From Candidatus Fermentibacteraceae bacterium (GTDB lineage: Bacteria > Fermentibacterota > Fermentibacteria > Fermentibacterales > JCC-6), in contig JAMOUX010000015.1 in NCBI GenBank assembly GCA_027067855.1, positions 1-41,101 of the forward strand: a stretch of 41,101 bases of DNA, written 5' to 3'. The first letter of the stretch is position 1, and every line of letters begins with the position of its first letter. The notes below the pieces were generated by a model that was not told the DNA's origin, did no database searches, and saw only the letters and a list, made by a program, of their open reading frames with translations. Of the stretch, positions 37,394 through 41,101 are shown piece after piece. A program made the position numbers and the translations under genes.

Positions 37394-38220
37394 CATCTTG
37401 CGACAGTGAAAAGAAAACGACACGACGAGTTTTCATCGTCGTGAAGCATCATGACGTAAACCCCGGAGGGCAGCCGTGATACGTCGATTCCGCCGTCACC
37501 TCCCCGGAGTTCCCCCTCCAGCAGCAACCTGCCGTTCACGGAGTATACCCGGAAGTTCCAGGGTTTCCATACCGTCACGTCCAGCACGTCGACAGCCGGG
37601 TTGGGACCGAATTCCACTCCTCCCGGCGCGAATCCACCCGCATCCTTCCAGTTGACGGCGACCACAGCGTCCAGGTCGAAGAGCCCTCCGTCCTTGACCG
37701 CTTCGCCGCAATCGGTGAGACGGACATAGGCTATCCACGGCAGGCCCACCCGGGACAGGTCGAAACCGTCTCCACCGGAAACCTCCGGGTTCGTGGGATC
37801 CTTGCCGGTGGTGGGCCGGACCCCGGCGAGCCCCTCCAGGGTCTCCGGGTCCCACGGGAACATGGTCCAGTTCTCGCCGTCGGCGCTCACTTCCACGAAG
37901 GCGCACTCCCTGAAATATCCCGAACCGGTCCGCATGACGTTCTCGAACACGGAGAAGTCCACTCCGGGGCCGTCCACCACCACGTTGTCCGCGAACTCCA
38001 GGACTATCCACCCTTCGGCGCCCAGGGTGAGCAGTTCCGTTTCCGAGCAGGAGGGAACCGTGGCAGTGGCCCCCGGGTCAGGGGGGCCAAGCACATTATC
38101 TGGGTAGTAATCCTGCCCGAATCCCGCTCCTTCTCCGTACCACACCGCCGGTGAAGCGTCCGCCCACGGGTCGGACGCGGCCACGGCAACGAGATACGGC
38201 AGGAAAAGCGCAATCGTCAC
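37393..38220 (-). CDS. Secreted protein with C-terminal sorting-like domain, second gene of the riboswitch operon
   Basis: 275 residues. A signal peptide is evident (TIALFLPYLVAVAASDPWA, cut near residue 15-16). The main domain (about 17-190) has the pattern IVLEFADNVVVDGPGVDFSVFEN, then FVEVSADGENWTMFPWD, seen in secreted proteins of unknown function; I cannot name the family. The last 70 residues (NPAVDVL..., then VYSVNGRLLLEGEL and ISRLPSGVYVMML-like VSRLPSGVYVMML) match the layout of type IX-secretion-type A sorting tails. The GTG start lies five bases after the propeller gene, so the two form an operon under the cobalamin riboswitch. A role in cobalamin capture is inference from that context. 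Confidence 0.75.
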   Translation of the reverse strand: MTIALFLPYLVAVAASDPWADASPAVWYGEGAGFGQDYYPDNVLGPPDPGATATVPSCSETELLTLGAEGWIVLEFADNVVVDGPGVDFSVFENVMRTGSGYFRECAFVEVSADGENWTMFPWDPETLEGLAGVRPTTGKDPTNPEVSGGDGFDLSRVGLPWIAYVRLTDCGEAVKDGGLFDLDAVVAVNWKDAGGFAPGGVEFGPNPAVDVLDVTVWKPWNFRVYSVNGRLLLEGELRGGDGGIDVSRLPSGVYVMMLHDDENSSCRFLFTVAR

Positions 38221-38225
38221 GGGGG

Positions 38226-39413
38226 TTACCTCACTACCGAGAACCTCGCCGCCGTACCGCCCGATACGGCCGTGTAAACGCCGCGGGGCAGGCCGGAAAC
38301 GGAGAACACGGCTTCACCCTCGCCGTCCGCCCGCGCCGTTCCCACGCACCTGCCGGAAATCTCGTAGAACGCGACACTCGCGAAGGGTTCGAGCCCGGAC
38401 ACGTTCACCCGCGCCACCGCGGGGCAGGGAGACAGCGTCAACGAACCAGGGACGGGAACCACGCCCTCCCTTTCAATGCCGTTGGTCTCCACCACCACCA
38501 GCGCGCCTGGATTGCTGACGGAATACGTAGCCAGGAGCTTGTCTTCCTCGTCGTAAATCCTGACCTGTCCGGCCTTGGAGTCGGACACGTAAAGGTTGCC
38601 GGACAAATCCAGAGCGAAACCGGTTCCACCGGTGAACACCGGGTCAGACTGGGAATGAAGCACCTGGTGGGTTTTGGTATCCACCACGTAAACTCCGGCA
38701 CCCCATCCGTCTCCGATATAAGCCTTGTTTCCCCTGATACAGATTATGGAAGGGAAACCTCCCAGGAAAAGCGTGTCGGTCACGGTACCCGTGGCCGGGT
38801 CGACCACGCTGACAGAGCCCTCGTCGTTACCGTACACGCCGCTGTTCACCACGAACAGTTCCCCGTCCTCCCAGTCGCAGGCCACCGACTGGCAGTTCGT
38901 CCCGACCTCGATGGTGTCGGCGCTCGAGTAAGTACATGCGACCAGGTTGTTATCCTTGCCCCATCCGCCGCACGCCACGAACAGGCACTCGGGCCCCAGG
39001 CACATCCACTCCGGGTTCGGGCCGATTCCTTCCGCTTCCGTAACGATGGACATGGAAGACGTGGCCACCGCCACCAGGGAATTGTGCAGGGCCGCGCTCA
39101 CGACCAGCGTGTCCTCGGCGACGAAAAGGCCCGCCCAGCAGTTGTATCCGGTGCCTATGGCCAGGTTCCGGATCTCGAAGGTAGCGGCGTCTATCTTTTG
39201 AAGCGCCTTGTCGTCACTTCCCGAGTTGATCACGTAGAGATATCCCCCACTGTAAAGTATGTCGTTGGGATACTTGCCCAGCTGAGCCACCTCCGGGTTT
39301 ACCGTACCCGTTTCCAGGTCTATCTCCGCCAGTTTGCCGTTGGTATCGATGACAAATACCTTGTCCGCCGCACAAACGGCCGCCAGTAGAAAAATCAACA
39401 GGATGAATCTCAT
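38226..39413 (-). CDS. Secreted beta-propeller protein, BtuG/YncE-like, under a cobalamin riboswitch
   Basis: 395 residues from the ATG at 39413, chosen because GGGAGG lies six bases upstream and a signal peptide (MRFILLIFLLAAVCAADK) starts there. Residues about 20-310 consist of repeated beta-propeller blades such as VFVIDTNGKLAEIDLETG, LYVINSGSDDKALQKID, LFVVNSGVYGNDEGSVSVVD and LYVSDSKAGQVRIYD. The C-terminal 75 residues (SPCPAVARVNVSG..., VAFYEISGRCVG, VSGLPRGVYTAV) resemble a sorting tail. In Bacteroides the surface propeller BtuG binds cobalamin with extreme affinity and is made from riboswitch-controlled btu operons. This gene has the same fold type and the same regulation, so a vitamin B12-binding role is a strong hypothesis, not proven. 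No btuB or btuFCD is in the window. Confidence 0.72.
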   Translation of the reverse strand: MRFILLIFLLAAVCAADKVFVIDTNGKLAEIDLETGTVNPEVAQLGKYPNDILYSGGYLYVINSGSDDKALQKIDAATFEIRNLAIGTGYNCWAGLFVAEDTLVVSAALHNSLVAVATSSMSIVTEAEGIGPNPEWMCLGPECLFVACGGWGKDNNLVACTYSSADTIEVGTNCQSVACDWEDGELFVVNSGVYGNDEGSVSVVDPATGTVTDTLFLGGFPSIICIRGNKAYIGDGWGAGVYVVDTKTHQVLHSQSDPVFTGGTGFALDLSGNLYVSDSKAGQVRIYDEEDKLLATYSVSNPGALVVVETNGIEREGVVPVPGSLTLSPCPAVARVNVSGLEPFASVAFYEISGRCVGTARADGEGEAVFSVSGLPRGVYTAVSGGTAARFSVVR

Positions 39414-39495
39414 TTCCATCCTCCCATGTGTTGCCACGCTCGGAGCGGAAAAAACACCGTGTTTTCTCCACCCTCCCGCGAAGGTGAAAAAACAG

Positions 39496-39645
39496 CAATC
39501 GGCAGAAGGCCTTCTGACTTCCGGGCTACCTAATCCCGAGCCTTCTCGCCTTTTATAAATAAGCAATGGCCTGTTCGGTTTCGTTCCCGGTTACAGCGGC
39601 GGGGCCGTGCCGGATTCTCACCGGCTTTCCTGACGCTGCCGACCG
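39496..39645 (-). promoter_or_regulatory. Cobalamin riboswitch
   Basis: On the minus strand the conserved core is clear: GCCGGTGAGAATCCGGCACGG, written here as GGTGAGAATCCGGCACGG (39625-39608 region), then CCCGCCGCTGTAACC (B12-box region), and GTCAGAAGGCC near the 3' end. The ends CGGTCGGCAG (39645-39636) and CTGCCGATTG (39505-39496) pair over ten positions, forming P1 (two G-U). A T6 tract (39492-39487) follows P1 after CTG, so control may be by transcription termination. The next gene starts 82 bases downstream. Confidence 0.9.
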
Positions 39646-39652
39646 TGTTACG

Positions 39653-39679
39653 ATACTACACAGCCGTGACCGGATACAA
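39653..39679 (-). promoter_or_regulatory. Candidate promoter of the riboswitch operon
   Basis: On the minus strand: TTGTAT (39679-39674), 15-base spacer, TAGTAT (39658-39653). Transcription would start almost exactly at the riboswitch 5' end (39645). The spacer is short, so confidence is limited. Confidence 0.35.
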
Positions 39680-39758
39680 CGAATCCCCTCCATATCGCCC
39701 GCCTGAAGGAAAACCGTCCACCGTCATCGGGCCGTAAATAAATACAGGAAAAATCTGG

Positions 39759-41101
39759 AAATGCATGGAGCCGCGATCCTAAGACCGCGGAAACGACTGT
39801 GCGTCTCTCGTTCAGTACTGCTATCGGAGGCTTCAATGGAGCCGCGATCCTAAGACCGCGGAAACGCCATAGAGGCCCTCTGGGCCATCCCGGGGAGCGA
39901 GGCTTCAATGGAGCCGCGATCCTAAGACCGCGGAAACGCGTGCCTACGTGGGGGAGCATGTGGCGCGTGTGCGGCTTCAATGGAGCCGCGATCCTAAGAC
40001 CGCGGAAACGGTTTCTTCAAGGTACAGTTTATAACAAACATCAACCTTGCTTCAATGGAGCCGCGATCCTAAGACCGCGGAAACGAACGTGATAGCGCCC
40101 ACCCGGCCGATAGCTCACCTCGCTTCAATGGAGCCGCGATCCTAAGACCGCGGAAACGCGCCGAACAGAGTAGGATCATCCGCTCCCAACAGGCGCTTCA
40201 ATGGAGCCGCGATCCTAAGACCGCGGAAACGCTATGAAAAATACAGGAAACAGAAAAGGCCCGTTGAGCTTCAATGGAGCCGCGATCCTAAGACCGCGGA
40301 AACTAGATTAAAGGTTAAAGGCTTCATGTTTTCTTTCCCGGCTTCAATGGAGCCGCGATCCTAAGACCGCGGAAACCCGAGGCGTATTCGCGGCTGCAGC
40401 TCGGGCAGTACCTCGCTTCAATGGAGCCGCGATCCTAAGACCGCGGAAACCCGCGAAGGCGAACGAGGTCATCCGGGAAACGTTCTCGCTTCAATGGAGC
40501 CGCGATCCTAAGACCGCGGAAACCGAGCTGCCGAGTGCTATGCAGCGGGCGACGCTTCCACGCTTCAATGGAGCCGCGATCCTAAGACCGCGGAAACGCA
40601 GTTGCGAAAACTCTATGCCGTTTTCGCCACGGTGCTTCAATGGAGCCGCGATCCTAAGACCGCGGAAACTCCCTCGTCGAGGATACCGCCGCGACGTGGG
40701 ACGGAGCGCTTCAATGGAGCCGCGATCCTAAGACCGCGGAAACCCAGACAGTCGCCCCCCCTGCTGGAGGCGCCCTATGAAGCTTCAATGGAGCCGCGAT
40801 CCTAAGACCGCGGAAACGCCTATGTGCGGGAGCAGGCTCAGGCGCGCAGGGTCGCTTCAATGGAGCCGCGATCCTAAGACCGCGGAAACGATCATCCCGC
40901 TTCTAGATGCCGGGTAGTGATCGACTGCTTCAATGGAGCCGCGATCCTAAGACCGCGGAAACAGCATCCGCGAGAAGGCGGAGGCGCACGCTGCGGAGCG
41001 GCTTCAATGGAGCCGCGATCCTAAGACCGCGGAAACCAGGACATTCTGGGGAGACCTTCTGTGCTACTGTGGGGCTTCAATGGAGCCGCGATCCTAAGAC
41101 C
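39759..41101 (-). CRISPR. CRISPR array, 19 repeats and 18 spacers, open at the window end
   Basis: A 36-base repeat begins GCTTCAATGGAGCC on the plus strand and ends GACCGCGGAAAC; inside it CCGCG and CGCGG can pair. Repeats start at 39759, 39830, 39902, 39974, 40049, 40122, 40195, 40268, 40341, 40415, 40488, 40562, 40634, 40708, 40782, 40854, 40927, 41001 and 41074 (the last cut by the window). Spacers are 35-39 bases and all differ. The first repeat has a degenerate first six bases, marking the leader-distal end. Read on the minus strand the repeat ends ATTGAAGC, like the 8-base 5' handle of type I and III crRNAs, so transcription probably runs leftward from a leader beyond the window. No cas gene is present. 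Confidence 0.98.

Noticed and set aside
39740-40250. A 12-base match between the flank of the array (39740-39751) and spacer 7 (40239-40250)
   Set aside because: AT-rich and short; expected by chance over this length and not a self-targeting spacer.
39799-40805. Open frames with a repeated FNGAAILRPRKR unit
   Set aside because: These are the CRISPR repeats read as protein, not repeat proteins.

Overview
The window looks like a bacterial chromosome segment from a Gram-negative, probably anaerobic lineage close to the FCB-type candidate phyla (for example Fermentibacterota or Eisenbacteria). That placement is an inference. It rests on high GC, a complete dcw cluster with meso-diaminopimelate-type MurE, a six-subunit Rnf complex, selenocysteine incorporation genes, and two secreted proteins with C-terminal sorting-domain-like tails. 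No rRNA or other decisive marker is present.

Layout. (1) Positions 1-6480, minus strand: a type I restriction-modification operon in the order xre-like regulator, hsdM, hsdS, a putative HEPN-domain protein, hsdR (cut by the window start). Every junction overlaps and a clear sigma70-type promoter precedes it. The block lies just beyond the 3' end of the tmRNA gene, a common integration site, so it may be an island. (2) 6586-7668: a small lysine-rich ORF, the tmRNA gene (with a strikingly short apparent tag frame), and rpmB with promoter and terminator. (3) 7668-24767, minus strand: a long, tightly coupled cell-division and peptidoglycan cluster (mraZ, rsmH, ftsL, ftsI, murE, murF, mraY, murD, ftsW, murG, murC, ftsQ, ftsA, ftsZ), then a radical SAM gene. 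A promoter overlapped by phased TGGG boxes suggests MraZ autoregulation. (4) 25090-27704, minus strand: two nucleotide-sugar dehydrogenases. (5) 27781-36934, minus strand: nrdR, rnfCDGEAB and selA-selB in one apparent transcription unit or two closely spaced ones. (6) 37048-37393, plus strand: tRNA-His, tRNA-Lys and tRNA-Arg with promoter and two terminators. (7) 37393-39645, minus strand: a cobalamin riboswitch followed by a secreted beta-propeller resembling the BtuG family and a second secreted protein, a candidate vitamin B12 surface-capture operon. (8) 39759-41101: a CRISPR array of 19 repeats running past the window end; no cas genes are visible.

How the parts work together. MraZ to FtsZ supplies lipid II synthesis, septal peptidoglycan polymerisation and the Z-ring. 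Rnf couples ferredoxin:NAD redox to ion transport, and SelA/SelB allow selenoprotein synthesis, which in anaerobes often serves formate dehydrogenases or hydrogenases (none seen here). Defence is represented by the restriction-modification operon, its embedded HEPN candidate and the CRISPR array. The points most worth a second look are the riboswitch-controlled propeller operon, the tmRNA with an apparent two-codon tag, and the HEPN gene placed between hsdS and hsdR.
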